Positions 8,205-17,772 of a DNA stretch of 64,000 nucleotides are shown here, in pieces; the stretch's first letter is position 1, and each line of letters begins with the position of its first letter. The notes below the pieces were generated by a model. It ran no database searches, was not told the origin of the DNA, and saw only the letters and a program-made list of their open reading frames with translations. The translations under genes and the position numbers were made by a program. The DNA lies in NCBI RefSeq assembly GCF_003864335.1, contig NZ_BEXA01000005.1, positions 33,073-97,072 on the forward strand, in the 5' to 3' direction. This DNA is from Lentilactobacillus kosonis (lineage in GTDB: Bacteria; Bacillota; Bacilli; Lactobacillales; Lactobacillaceae).

Positions 8205-8208
8205 ACGC

Positions 8209-8256
8209 AAAACCGCTTAAGACTTCGGTAAACTATCGACACTTTAAGCGGTTTTT
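8209..8256 (+). terminator. Terminator of the small basic protein gene
   Basis: AAACCGCTTAA pairs with TTAAGCGGTTT across a 23-base loop region and is followed by T residues. The stem begins just after the stop codon of the small ORF. Confidence 0.75.
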
Positions 8257-8352
8257 ATTATTTTCAGCTAATTAGTTTAGCCGCAATCCATGCTATAAGT
8301 CCAGTTGGATTACGACTAATCATACATAATTTATAAACCCTCTCAATAAATA

Positions 8353-8389
8353 AAAAACACTGCTCACTAGTCCTTTAGTGGCAGCGTTT
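8353..8389 (-). terminator. Terminator of the yxeA-like gene
   Basis: On the minus strand an imperfect stem (AAACGCTGCCACTA against TAGTGAGCAGTGTTT) is followed by a T-rich stretch. It starts 11 bases after the stop of the gene that ends at 8400. Confidence 0.6.
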
Positions 8390-8399
8390 CGATAATTAA

Positions 8400-8758
8400 T
8401 TATTGCAATTTAGCCAATGCCTTTGTTGGCACATCATTTTTATTAACCTTTTCCCATGAAATAACTTGGCTTCGCTTTTCATTGTAACTAACTTTAAGAT
8501 AAGCTCCCATTTTGAGCGGCCTAGTAATCGGGCCACTTGTGAATTTCAATCTAAGCTTACCTCCATTTGATCATAACCAGCTTGATCATATTTATACTGC
8601 TTGTATGAATCGCCAATCCTTTCGCCTTTAGTAGTAATTTGGGTATAGTACGGGATACCACCATAGTTGCGCAAGTACCAGCCATAGCCGGCAGCAAACA
8701 ACCCCACAAAAATAATTACTACAATAATTAGGCTAATAATTACATTACGTCGTTTCAT
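8400..8758 (-). pseudogene. YxeA-family small secreted/membrane protein, one frameshift
   Basis: After repair this is a protein of about 119 residues with one N-terminal membrane helix followed by a short extracytoplasmic domain with the YxeA-type pattern (SYKQYKYDQAGYD, then LRLKFTSGP, then SWEKVNKNDVPTKAL). The start is the ATG at 8758 after GGAGGAG. The frame is broken by one A missing at plus-strand 8566-8568; the repaired reading is DQNGGKLRLKF. It follows the YdcF-family gene by 37 bases and probably shares its transcript. The molecular role of YxeA proteins is unknown. Confidence 0.7.
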
Positions 8759-8795
8759 GTTCTCCTCCATTATTAACGAATTAAGAATAACGAGG

Positions 8796-9803
8796 CTACG
8801 AGTGCCCAAATATCACAATGCCAATTGTCATCTTTCGATAAATTGATAGAATGGCAATGTATTCTCGTAGCATTGCACTTGGTAAGAAGTAAAACGAGGT
8901 TGGCGCACCAACTCCTTGAGCATTCAATCCGGCTCGTTTAGCATAGATTGCTCCTCGCAGAACGTGGTAGTTATTGGTAGAAAAGACAATTTTAGGTTCA
9001 CCAGTCTCGCCACGTGATTTCCAATCCGCTTCAATTTTCTGCTTTGAAAATAACATATTTTCATATGTTGAAGTAGATTTATCCTCCAATATAATACTTT
9101 CTTCAGGAATGGACTGGCCTTTTAGATACTTAGCCATAACATAAGCTTCGGAGTATGGTTCATCGGGGCCCTGACCGCCACTAGGAATCATAAATGCGTG
9201 TTTAGCCGCAAAACTCCTAAAATACTGAATTGCCCGATCTAATCTACTTTTTAGCAGAGGTGAAACTTCATCAGACCTAACTCCGGCCCCTAGCGTAATT
9301 ACGTAATCAGCTGGGTACTTAACCGGAAACATCTGATACATAAATGAATAGAAGAGATACCCCACAAAAACAAATGTTAGTGAAATATCCACCATTAGTA
9401 CCCAAAATATAATAGCAATAATGGCAGCTGGCCAATCGCTCGCATACCTCAATGCTAAGTAACCAAGTAGCACAATTAAGATCAAGTTCACACCAAAAAT
9501 TAATGATAGTTTAGCGGTTAAACTCTTACCTTCCTTAACCTCCATCACCCGACTGTTAGCAATCAACGCAGCCCCAGCCAGAATTGGAAAGCCGATCAAT
9601 CCAAATAAAATAAATAACACAACTGCTTCGGTGCTTTCCGGTACCATCCCCACAATCGCATTTGATAAACTAATTACTCCTGATAATAATAAAATTATCA
9701 ATCCGGCAAAGAAAGTTAACCCAGCAAAAAAGTTTCTGCGATCCTTTCGCAATCTCAATCCTGCTAATATTGCCAGAATCGCTCCAAAGATTATCAGTGT
9801 CAT
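8796..9803 (-). CDS. YdcF/SanA-family (DUF218) membrane protein
   Basis: 335 residues. The N-terminal half holds about five membrane helices. The C-terminal half is a DUF218 domain with its usual markers: YVITLGAGVR, SGGQGPDE, EAYVMAKYL, and DKSTSTYENM. DUF218 proteins such as SanA and ElyC are linked to cell-envelope integrity, but their chemistry is unknown. The ATG at 9803 follows GGTGG. It is the first gene of a two-gene operon with the yxeA-like gene. The 246 bases between this gene and the lysozyme at 10050 hold divergent AT-rich promoter DNA with no other feature I can name. Confidence 0.8.
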   Translation of the reverse strand: MTLIIFGAILAILAGLRLRKDRRNFFAGLTFFAGLIILLLSGVISLSNAIVGMVPESTEAVVLFILFGLIGFPILAGAALIANSRVMEVKEGKSLTAKLSLIFGVNLILIVLLGYLALRYASDWPAAIIAIIFWVLMVDISLTFVFVGYLFYSFMYQMFPVKYPADYVITLGAGVRSDEVSPLLKSRLDRAIQYFRSFAAKHAFMIPSGGQGPDEPYSEAYVMAKYLKGQSIPEESIILEDKSTSTYENMLFSKQKIEADWKSRGETGEPKIVFSTNNYHVLRGAIYAKRAGLNAQGVGAPTSFYFLPSAMLREYIAILSIYRKMTIGIVIFGHS

Positions 9804-10049
9804 AACATACCACCTTAATATATTGTTTAACTTAATTTTACATTGTGGTTCATAAAAAAGGAAATTTAGCCAATTTAAATCAACAAATTTAAATGCGTAA
9901 TTATTTTTGAATCCTTTAAATTAGTTTTTAATTTTCAAAATATCCTTACAAATTTATCTATAACCATTGATAGTATTGCCATTCTGGTTTACCGTAATTA
10001 CTGATGCAATTAATCATAATTGTTACAAATATTTTGTTGGAGGATCAAT

Positions 10050-10976
10050 ATGCATACGAAAAGAATGCTTCACGTGTGTCTTACGTTTCTAGGCACGCTA
10101 ATTTTCGCACTTTCAGTCACCGCCCAGGTTCACCCCAAGGCCGCTTCGACTATCATTCCTGATATTTCTGAATGGCAGGGAAAATTGACAAGCACAAAGG
10201 TCGCCAATCTAAAGAATCAAGTCTCATTTATAATTAACCGACGTCAGTATGGGGCTAACTACCAGGATAAGTATGCAACTAGCAATACTAATCTGTACGT
10301 AAAATACGGGGTTCCCTTTGGCGAATACGACTACGCCACTTTTAACAGTACTAGTAGTGCTAAAAATGAGGCCAGAACGTTCTACGCCAATTCAAATAAG
10401 AATGCCAAATTCTATGTCCTTGATTTTGAAGAAAATGACGTTAGTTCAGGAACCCCCAATGCTGCAGTTAAAGCTTGGTACAATCAAATGCGCGCCCTAA
10501 CGAATAAAAAGCTGATTTTTTATTCTTATCAGTCATTTGCAACCAACTATGCTAATTCAGCTCGACAAACCTTTGACGCTCAATGGATCGCTAACTATTC
10601 GTCTCGCCCAACCATTGCCACCGATTTATGGCAATACTCTAACAAAACATATGTCCCTGCCCTAAAAGAATCAATCGATGTCAGCACTATTCTTAATTCA
10701 AGCAAACCTATCTCTTGGTGGGTTGGAAGTACTGAACTCCACACTACCCCAGTGACTGCTGGATATTATCAAACGTCCTTGCCAAAAGTAACCACCACCA
10801 AAGCAGTTTACTTATACAACTCTCCAACCTTCACCACCGCAAATCGCGGAACTAAAGTCGCCATTGGCACGGATATTACAATCAGCAGTATTCGACAACG
10901 CTCAACAGGATCATACTACTTTGTGACATCTAACGGCCAATACATTACCGCCAACAAAGCATACGTTGCGGGTTAA
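10050..10976 (+). CDS. Secreted GH25 lysozyme (N-acetylmuramidase)
   Basis: A 308-residue exported muramidase that cleaves the glycan strands of peptidoglycan. A signal peptide ends near residue 30 (around the AAST segment). The GH25 domain follows, with the strand-end DISEWQG, the tyrosine-rich EYDYATF, and the catalytic DFEEN (DxE). The last 60 residues form an SH3-like wall-binding region typical of lactobacillus surface enzymes. The ATG at 10050 lies six bases after TTGGAGGA. A lipoprotein gene follows 12 bases later, so the two are probably co-transcribed. Likely role: autolysis or wall turnover. Confidence 0.85.
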   Translation: MHTKRMLHVCLTFLGTLIFALSVTAQVHPKAASTIIPDISEWQGKLTSTKVANLKNQVSFIINRRQYGANYQDKYATSNTNLYVKYGVPFGEYDYATFNSTSSAKNEARTFYANSNKNAKFYVLDFEENDVSSGTPNAAVKAWYNQMRALTNKKLIFYSYQSFATNYANSARQTFDAQWIANYSSRPTIATDLWQYSNKTYVPALKESIDVSTILNSSKPISWWVGSTELHTTPVTAGYYQTSLPKVTTTKAVYLYNSPTFTTANRGTKVAIGTDITISSIRQRSTGSYYFVTSNGQYITANKAYVAG

Positions 10977-10988
10977 CGGAGGATTATA

Positions 10989-11750
10989 ATGAAATTATCA
11001 AAAATTACAGTTGTTGCTACTCTTGCTTTAATTTTAACCGGTTGTTCAACTAACCAAAGTAAACCATCAAAAAGTTATCAAAATGAATCCAAAGCTGAAC
11101 TAAATTCCAAGGCACCTAGCAAAACCTTAAAAACTACCAATCATTTCACATCACTTACTAAGCAGATCGATAGTAAGTTCAACCATATGTTGTTACCTCA
11201 ACTTAGTGGCATGCCCACAAATCAAATTGTTAATGCTAAGGCTACGGGGACCGCAAAGCACGTTAAAATTGCCTATTCATTAGATAAAAATAACCTACCA
11301 TTAAACTCACCTAAACTATCTAATAAGATTTACGCAACTTTGACTAAAACAACATATGGTACCTCAACTGCTGCCAAACAGGCAATCAGTTTTCAACCTG
11401 CCAGTTCAATCAGTGGACTACCAAAAATAAATCTTGGTCATTCAATTACTGGTCGGACTCAATCAGGTGCCGGTCAAGAATACATTTCTTGGAATGAAGG
11501 ACGTTGGTCAGTCTCCGTTCACGGTAGTCGGGTTAATAATAATAACCCTAAAGGAACCGCTGTGGCTGCGGTTAACATGTTTGAAAAGTATTCTTTACCC
11601 GTTCCAGAAACAGTTGGTACGGTAGCCTTATTCGCTGGAGACTCGACTAATTTAAGTCAGACCATTACCTTCCAAAAGGGGAATCAAGTGTATACACTTA
11701 AAGCCAATACGGTTGGAACTGCTATTAAGATGGCAGCTAGTATGAAATAG
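10989..11750 (+). CDS. Lipoprotein of unknown function
   Basis: 253 residues with a classic lipobox (LILTGC, lipidated Cys at 19), so it is anchored to the outer face of the membrane. The rest is rich in Ser, Thr, Lys and Asn, with a low-complexity linker of about 30 residues before a folded region. No domain is recognised. It starts 12 bases after the lysozyme gene with a CGGAGGA ribosome site and ends before a good terminator, so it completes a two-gene operon with the lysozyme and may assist or modulate it. Confidence 0.75.
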   Translation: MKLSKITVVATLALILTGCSTNQSKPSKSYQNESKAELNSKAPSKTLKTTNHFTSLTKQIDSKFNHMLLPQLSGMPTNQIVNAKATGTAKHVKIAYSLDKNNLPLNSPKLSNKIYATLTKTTYGTSTAAKQAISFQPASSISGLPKINLGHSITGRTQSGAGQEYISWNEGRWSVSVHGSRVNNNNPKGTAVAAVNMFEKYSLPVPETVGTVALFAGDSTNLSQTITFQKGNQVYTLKANTVGTAIKMAASMK

Positions 11751-11761
11751 TTCCTTTAATT

Positions 11762-11796
11762 AACCTGCATCCAATATAACTGGATACAGGTTTTTT
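11762..11796 (+). terminator. Terminator of the lysozyme-lipoprotein operon
   Basis: AACCTG-ATCCA pairs with TGGAT-CAGGTT (single mismatch) and is followed by TTTTTT, 11 bases after the lipoprotein stop. Confidence 0.8.
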
Positions 11797-11875
11797 AGAA
11801 TTGAATTAATTTTCTAAAATATCCTTGAACTGGTAGCGATTTCCATGGAATAATAACTTCCTCGAGGTGTAAAAG

Positions 11876-12109
11876 ATGATATATGTTAGCGTTATAATTT
11901 TAATAATCTTGCTATATATTGTGCTAATTGGATTAGCTACCTATATCCAACTTAAGCGCCATAAAATTCGCAATGATAATAGCAAGAAGCAGCCTTTTGT
12001 GTTTTCAGATAACCACCGGATTGATTTAGAGTCAGCCACTACCTTTAAAGCTGTATTTTGGGAGAACTTCAAATCCCACTTAAAGTCACCGCTATCATTA
12101 TTCAGATAG
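11876..12109 (+). CDS. Small single-helix membrane protein
   Basis: 77 residues: one N-terminal membrane helix (about residues 3-27), then a basic and polar cytoplasmic tail. The ATG follows GAGGTGT. It stands alone between two terminators. No function can be assigned. Confidence 0.55.
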   Translation: MIYVSVIILIILLYIVLIGLATYIQLKRHKIRNDNSKKQPFVFSDNHRIDLESATTFKAVFWENFKSHLKSPLSLFR

Positions 12110-12115
12110 CTCAAT

Positions 12116-12164
12116 AGATGTTCTCGCAATCCTAATTCACGACTGGTTGCAAGAACATCTTTTT
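12116..12164 (+). terminator. Terminator of the small membrane protein gene
   Basis: AGATGTTCTcGCAA pairs with TTGCaAGAACATCT, with a T tract behind it. Confidence 0.8.
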
Positions 12165-12276
12165 ATTCCCAATGAATTTCTTAATCGCATTGTTCTGACT
12201 CTGTAATCTTATAGTAATTAACTTCCGTTACAATTGGCACTTGTAATTATTTAAAGTAGAGGATATTTAATCAAAC

Positions 12277-12659
12277 ATGAATTTTAAAAAAGGCATCATT
12301 TTGTTAACCATCATCTTCAGTATCAACATTGGTACCGTGATGGCCCCCATATTCACTAACTCAGTCACCACTGCCCAAGCGAAAAAGAAAAGCCCCCGTG
12401 GCAAAGCTTATGTTACGAAACACCAATTCAGATTTCGAGGCGTGGTTAAGTACCATGGTAAAAAGTGGACTTACTATTCTGGTAGTCGATTCGCTGATGG
12501 AACGCGAAATCATGGTGGCTATGACAAAACGGTTATGTAATTGTTTCTGCTCCTCGTTCATACAAATTCGGGACTAAAATCAAAACTCCACTTGGTTGGG
12601 GCGTAGTCCATGACCGTGGTACTGCTATGACTAGGTATCATTTTGATGTCGTTATTTAA
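12277..12659 (+). pseudogene. Secreted 3D-domain-like protein, one frameshift
   Basis: A signal peptide of about 37 residues (hydrophobic core LTIIFSINIGTVMAPIF, end near TTAQA) is followed by a small domain. In the repaired frame it ends with PLGWGVVHDRGTAM and HFDVVI, which resembles the conserved Asp/Gly pattern of 3D domains in secreted lactobacillus wall proteins. The frame breaks at the four-A run at 12526-12529; one more A gives a continuous 127-codon protein. It stands alone with a terminator. I call the domain with moderate confidence. Confidence 0.6.
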
Positions 12660-12676
12660 TATCTAAATCCAATATA

Positions 12677-12717
12677 AAAAGAGCGTCACTGAGTAAATTA
12701 TCAGTGACGCTTCTTTT
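12677..12717. terminator. Bidirectional terminator between the 3D-like gene and manA
   Basis: AAGAGCGTCACTGA and TCAGTGACGCTTCTT form a long stem with A and T runs outside, so it can end both convergent transcripts. It overlaps the last codon of manA. Confidence 0.75.
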
Positions 12718-13716
12718 AATTTAACCGATTTGTTTTAATTTTTTCACCAGGTTCAGTGGTAACTAATTCTAAATTGAAGCCTTCAATTTCATAATCACCA
12801 AAATTAGACGGAATAATAAAATGATCACCCTTATTCAGCCTCGAATTATGACCATCCTTAATAAATTCACCTGAACCATCCACCACTGATACTAATGTGA
12901 ATGAATCTTTTGGCTGTGTTCTTGAAATAGTTTTTCCTGATTTCAATCTTAGCCGAGTAATAATAAAGTCTGGCGAATCAATTAACTGCGTCTGCTGGAA
13001 ATTATCTTCTTCAGCTGTTTCTGACTTAATAACCGGTTCTGTAAAAGGAACTGTTGTGACATCCATGGCCTTATCCAAATCCAAAGACCGTTTCTGACCC
13101 GTAGTTTGCTCGATTCGATTAAAGTCATATAGTCGATAAGTTGTGTCAGAACTCCGTTGAGGTTCCAATACGACCACTCCAGCTCCTAGTGCATGAATTG
13201 TGCCTGATGGTACATAAATAAAGTCCCCTGGTTTGACAGCCTTGCGTTTAAGTAGCTTTTGCCAATTTCCAGTCTGAACCATCTTGCGTAATTCGGACTT
13301 AGTTTGCGCCGTGTGGCCATAATAAACGCTTGCTTCGGGCGTGGCTGATAATACATACCAACACTCAGTCTTGCCAAGTTCCGTTGGTCCTTCATGTTCC
13401 TTAGCATAGGCATCGTTTGGATGAACCTGAATTGATAGATCAGCATGTGCGTCCAAATTTTCACCATTAACGGAAATGGTTTCGCAGTATCCATATCTGC
13501 AAATAGCTCTGGATGATTTCGCCACACATCAATGAGCTTAACTCCAGCAAATTCCCCGTTGCCTATCGTCGTTAATCCATTTTTGTGTGCACTGATTCCC
13601 CAAGCTTCACCTGTTTTGGGTGACGGGATATCATATCCAAATTGCTTTTGTAGCTGATCACCGCCCCAAATTTTTTCATGCAATACTGGTACCATAAACA
13701 GTGGTTCATTCATCAT
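12716..13716 (-). pseudogene. manA: Mannose-6-phosphate isomerase class I, one frameshift
   Basis: Interconverts mannose 6-phosphate and fructose 6-phosphate with a bound zinc. The zinc-site motif SIQVHPNDAYAKEHE and the downstream SGTIHALGAG are intact, as is the N-terminal IWGGDQL. Repaired length is about 333 residues, normal for Firmicute enzymes. One T is missing from a run (plus-strand 13455-13457); adding it joins PFPLMVKIL to DAHADLS. It lies 14 bases after pgi and is the last gene of the fructokinase-permease-pgi-manA operon. Confidence 0.85.
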
Positions 13717-13730
13717 TCAACATCCCCTAA

Positions 13731-15076
13731 TTAAAGTCTTTGGTTTAACTCCTTGCCAAGTTCCTCAAACCCAGGCTTTCCAAGCAAAGCAAACATATTG
13801 GTCTTGTATGCTTCAACTCCTGGTTGATTAAACGGATTAATTCCATTCAAGTAACCAGAAATCGATACTGAAATTTCAAAGAAATAGATTAGGTATCCCA
13901 GCGTATATGCTGACTGATCAGGAATATGAACGCTCATATTTGGTACGTTACCGTCAGTGTGAGCTAAAGTTACCCCTTCAAAGGCCTTGGTATTGGCAAA
14001 GTCCATTGTCTTACCTTCCAAATACTGCAAGCCGTCAAGATTTTCAGTCTCTTGAGGAATATCCATATCATGATTTGGTTGATCAACCTTAACGACGGTC
14101 TCCATCAAATTCCGTAATCCTTCTTGGATATATTGACCTAGTGAGTGTAAATCAGTTGAAAAGTTAGCCGATGATGGATAAATGCCCTTTGATCCTTGCC
14201 TTCTGATTCACCCATTAATTGTTTCCACCATTCAGATAGATACATCATGTTAGGTTCATAATTTTCAAGCAGCTCAGTTGTATAGCCCTTGCGATACAAA
14301 ATATTCCGATATGCTGCGTACTGATAAGCTTCATTTTTAGTTAAATCAGAATTGGTATATTCAGTTGCCGCATCAGCTGCTCCCTTCATTAAGTCATCAA
14401 TATTGGCTCCAGAGACCGCGATTGGTAATAAACCAACTGGGGTCAAGACTGAGTAACGGCCACCAACTCCATCCGGAATTACAAATGATTCATATCCATG
14501 AGCATCTGCTTCTTGTCTTAAAGCTCCCCGTTGCTTATCAGTCGTGGCGTAGATTCGTTCACTAGCTCCATCTTCGCCATACTTGGCAATCAACTTTTCT
14601 TTAAAGATTCTAAAAGCAATCGATGGCTCAGTGGTCGTTCCTGACTTAGAAATCACATTAACTGAAAAATCTCGATTACCGATCAAGTTAATTAGATCAT
14701 ACACATAAGACGAACTAAGTGAGTTACCAACAAAGAAAACTTGTGGAAATACACGCTGATCGTCCGGCACATAATTAAAGAAAGCATCATGCAAAAAATC
14801 AATTGCCATTTTAGCCCCCAAATACGAACCGCCAATTCCGATGACTACTAATACCTTAGAGTCTGACTGGATTTTCTTAGCTGCTGCCTTAATACGGTTA
14901 AACTCATCCTTATCAAAATCCTTAGGTAAGGTTAACCAATCCCGAAAATCGCTACCAGCACCAGTACCTTGGCGCAATTCTGTATCTGCTGCTGTTACCA
15001 TTGCTTGCATTTCGCCTAATTCATTGTCATGAACGAATTTAGATAATTTTGAACTGTCAAATTTAATATGAGCCAC
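13731..15076 (-). pseudogene. pgi: Glucose-6-phosphate isomerase, one frameshift
   Basis: Interconverts glucose 6-phosphate and fructose 6-phosphate. Signatures are visible: [10 protein letters not shown] near residue 80, SKSGTTTEP near residue 145, and the C-terminal segment with [24 protein letters not shown]. Repaired length is about 448 residues, as expected. One A is missing near plus-strand 14188-14190, inside the sequence for [21 protein letters not shown]. Loss of pgi would be a severe defect, so a sequence error is the better explanation. Third gene of the operon. Confidence 0.88.
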
Positions 15077-15100
15077 TGTTTATCTCTCCCCGTTTATTTT

Positions 15101-15838
15101 TTATTTACCGACATTGAGCGCTTGATGTTTTAACTTTGGAAATACATGCCTATCAGCGATTCCCGTAATGCCTCCTTGGAACAAAAAAGCAAAGATGGTT
15201 CCTAAACCGAAATTAGTAAATTGCTTAGTGATAGCAAATGCCATAATTGCCATGATTGTTGGTGGAATATATGAAGCCCACATGGCTAAGTTAGCATTAC
15301 CCTTAAAATACTTAAATCGCAGAATCTGCATCAAATCATCTGCGGGATGCAAGACAACGTTTGCCCGTTGATAAACCGAAATGGCAATTCCAATCAACGC
15401 CACCCCAAAAAAGTTAAGTAGAATGTAAAAGATTATCATCCCAGTTGAGTTCGCATCCGGAAGACCGCCAAAAATTGGGTATTTACCAATGAAAAAGTTT
15501 TGAAATATTTGAATCAATGCTGAGAATGGCACCATAAAGATTAAGTTTCCTAAAGCTCTTCCCCACTCTAGTTTACCCACTAAAACAGCATTTAATAAAG
15601 TCGTTAGCACCCCTAAAATCAAGAACGTCCAAAATAAATTCCAGCCAAATGCCACACTTAAATTGGCTTCAGCAGCTGTCCAATATGCGGATCCTAAATA
15701 CGATGGATGGATTTTCGCACTTGTTGCTAACGTTAAGACATTTCCCGCTGCATTTAGTAATAACGAAATCGCAAAAAAGGCAATTGATTGAGCTGCTGAG
15801 ATTGTTCGACCACTACTAATAGTTCTTGTTGCTAACAT
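15101..15838 (-). CDS. YczE/YitT-like integral membrane protein, candidate sugar permease
   Basis: 245 residues with about six membrane helices. Its pattern recalls the YczE/YyaS/YitT group of six-helix proteins, some of which are listed as sugar-specific permeases. It lies between fructokinase (26 bases upstream) and pgi (24 bases downstream) in a tight operon. That context suggests it could bring in fructose or another sugar that fructokinase then phosphorylates. The transport role is inferred from context only. The frame is intact. Confidence 0.6.
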   Translation of the reverse strand: MLATRTISSGRTISAAQSIAFFAISLLLNAAGNVLTLATSAKIHPSYLGSAYWTAAEANLSVAFGWNLFWTFLILGVLTTLLNAVLVGKLEWGRALGNLIFMVPFSALIQIFQNFFIGKYPIFGGLPDANSTGMIIFYILLNFFGVALIGIAISVYQRANVVLHPADDLMQILRFKYFKGNANLAMWASYIPPTIMAIMAFAITKQFTNFGLGTIFAFLFQGGITGIADRHVFPKLKHQALNVGK

Positions 15839-15864
15839 TACTTCACCCCCGTTAATTTAACTAA

Positions 15865-16739
15865 TTACTTGTTCAATTCCTTTAATGCCATCGCAAAGTC
15901 CCCGACAGTTGCTGAACCATTATTCTTAACCAATGGCATGACGATGTATTCATCAAGGTCGCCTACGTCAACGTAATTATTCATTAATTTAGCGAATTCC
16001 GACCGGACCTTAATTAGGAATTCTGGACTAACTACCCCGCCGCCAAAAACGATTTTGCCTGGTCTTAAGGTCAAAGTAACTTGCAAGGCTGCTTGGGCTA
16101 CATAATAGGCCATGATATCCCAAACATGATCAGTTAATGGCACATCCTTACCTGGTTTTCCCAAGCGGGCATCAAAGGTTGGCCCCGCTACTAGCCCCTC
16201 AAGACAATCACCATGAAATGGGCAAATCCCATCAAAGTCAAGGTCGTCTGGATGACGCTTTAAGCGAACATGACCGACTTCAGGATGACCAAGTTCCCCA
16301 ACAAAGTTGCCACCAATAACTGTTCCTGCACCAACTCCAGTACCAATGGTATAATATGTAAGTGAATCAACATGTTGGTTAAACAACGTTGCCATGACAT
16401 ATTCACCATAGGCTGAGCCGTTCACATCCGTAGTAAAGTAAATTGGCACATCAATATCTTGTTTGATACGACCGACAAATCAGTATGAGCCCAGCCAGGT
16501 TTAGGCGTATTAGTAATGTATCCATAATCTGGAGCATTCTTTCTTAATTCGATGGGACCAAATGACGAAATTGCAATGGCAGCGATATCGTCAAATTGCT
16601 TAAAGTAGTCCACCGTTCTCTGAAGAGTCTCCTCTGGAGTTGTGGTTGGAAATTGAGCTTGATCAATAATCCGATAATCTTCATTACCAACTGCCACGAC
16701 GAATTTGGTTCCTCCTGCTTCGACACTTCCAAGTAACAT
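15865..16739 (-). pseudogene. scrK: ROK-family fructokinase, one frameshift
   Basis: Phosphorylates fructose to fructose 6-phosphate with ATP. The N-terminal ATP motif GSVEAGGTKF, the glycine-rich YYTIGTGVGAGTVIGG, and the ROK zinc-binding stretch (GHVRL, then CPFHGDCLEGL) are all present. Repaired length is about 291 residues. A base is missing next to plus-strand 16475-16477; adding G restores HTDLVGRIKQDIDVPIYF. The ATG at 16739 follows AAGGAGG. A perfect LacI-type palindrome 25 bases upstream suggests sugar-controlled expression of the whole operon. Confidence 0.85.
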
Positions 16740-16763
16740 AATAATTCCTCCTTAGATAGGTTG

Positions 16764-16777
16764 TGCAAACGTTTGCA
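16764..16777 (-). promoter_or_regulatory. LacI/CcpA-type operator of the fructokinase operon
   Basis: TGCAAACGTTTGCA is a perfect 14-bp palindrome with the central CG typical of LacI-family operators, including ScrR and cre sites. It lies just upstream of the scrK ribosome site. No LacI-family gene is in the window. Confidence 0.65.
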
Positions 16778-16884
16778 TTACTGTTACTATCTACTATAAA
16801 CAGTTTTTTTTAAAATGCAACCTTTTTTATGGAAAACGGTTACATTTTTTTCTTTTACAAAATTATTTATCAAAGGAACTCACT

Positions 16885-17637
16885 ATGAAATTCATTATTG
16901 CTCCTGCTAAGAAGATGGTCACTAATCTTGATGATTTTGAAGTTACTGATCTTCCACAGTACTTACAAGAAACCCAGCAAATCTTGGACTCATTACAAAC
17001 ATTATCTATATCTGATGCCAAATCATTATGGAAAACCAGTGACAAGCTGACCAAAGAGAATTTTAATAACCTTAACCGAATCAATTTACATAATCGATTA
17101 ACACCAGCAGTGATTGCCTATTCAGGTCTTCAATACCAGTATATGGCCCCAGGATTATTGACCAATCCCGCATTAAACTATCTGCAAGCCAACCTGCGAA
17201 TTCTATCAGGCTTTTATGGCATCTTATCGCCATTTGATGGGATTGTTCCCTATCGCTTAGAGATGCAGGCTAAGTTAACAGTTGGCACGCATGCAAATCT
17301 CTATTCATTCTGGGGTGATAAGCTATACCGGGCTTTAGTCTCTGATGGGCATGAACCAATCATAAATCTCGCATCTCAAGAATACTCAAAATCAATCACC
17401 CCCTTTCTGACAGACGCTGATACTTTCATTGATATTGTGTTTGGTCACCTCGTAGACGGTAAATTAAAAACTCGTGCAACTTTTGCCAAAATGGCCCGAG
17501 GGGAAATGGTACGGTATGCGGCTGAAAGTCAACTCACTAATGTGAACGATTTAAAGAAATTCAATCACCTAAATTATGCATTTGATTCAACGCGCTCAAC
17601 GGATAAAAAGTATGTCTTCATTAAAGACGAAAAGTAG
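16885..17637 (+). CDS. yaaA: YaaA family (DUF328) protein
   Basis: 250 residues matching the YaaA family, whose E. coli member lowers free iron during peroxide stress. Family markers visible: the start MKFIIAPAKKM, SGLQYQYMAPGLL near residue 80-90, LRILSGFYGILSPFDGIVPYRLEMQAKL, and NLASQEYSKSI. The ATG follows AAAGGAA. It is divergent from scrK and stands alone, ending in a strong terminator. Direct function in lactobacilli is not known. Confidence 0.9.
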   Translation: MKFIIAPAKKMVTNLDDFEVTDLPQYLQETQQILDSLQTLSISDAKSLWKTSDKLTKENFNNLNRINLHNRLTPAVIAYSGLQYQYMAPGLLTNPALNYLQANLRILSGFYGILSPFDGIVPYRLEMQAKLTVGTHANLYSFWGDKLYRALVSDGHEPIINLASQEYSKSITPFLTDADTFIDIVFGHLVDGKLKTRATFAKMARGEMVRYAAESQLTNVNDLKKFNHLNYAFDSTRSTDKKYVFIKDEK

Positions 17638-17671
17638 TGTTATTCATTGAATGAATAACACTACTTTTTTT
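17631..17671 (+). terminator. Terminator of yaaA
   Basis: AAAGTAGTGTTATTCAT pairs perfectly with ATGAATAACACTACTTT around a three-base loop and runs into seven T. The stem overlaps the stop codon. Confidence 0.85.
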
Positions 17672-17772
17672 AAATTTTCTTATCCAGAATTGCAATTGTA
17701 CATTGCAGACTTTCCCCCATATACTTTAGCTATTCACAAGAAGGAAACACATTAATTGGAGGTAATACAGAT

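Noticed and set aside
16830..16844. A second cre site (TGGAAAACGGTTACA) upstream of yaaA
   Set aside because: It is one base too long for a cre site. It would fit only if one A were removed, so I do not list it as a feature.
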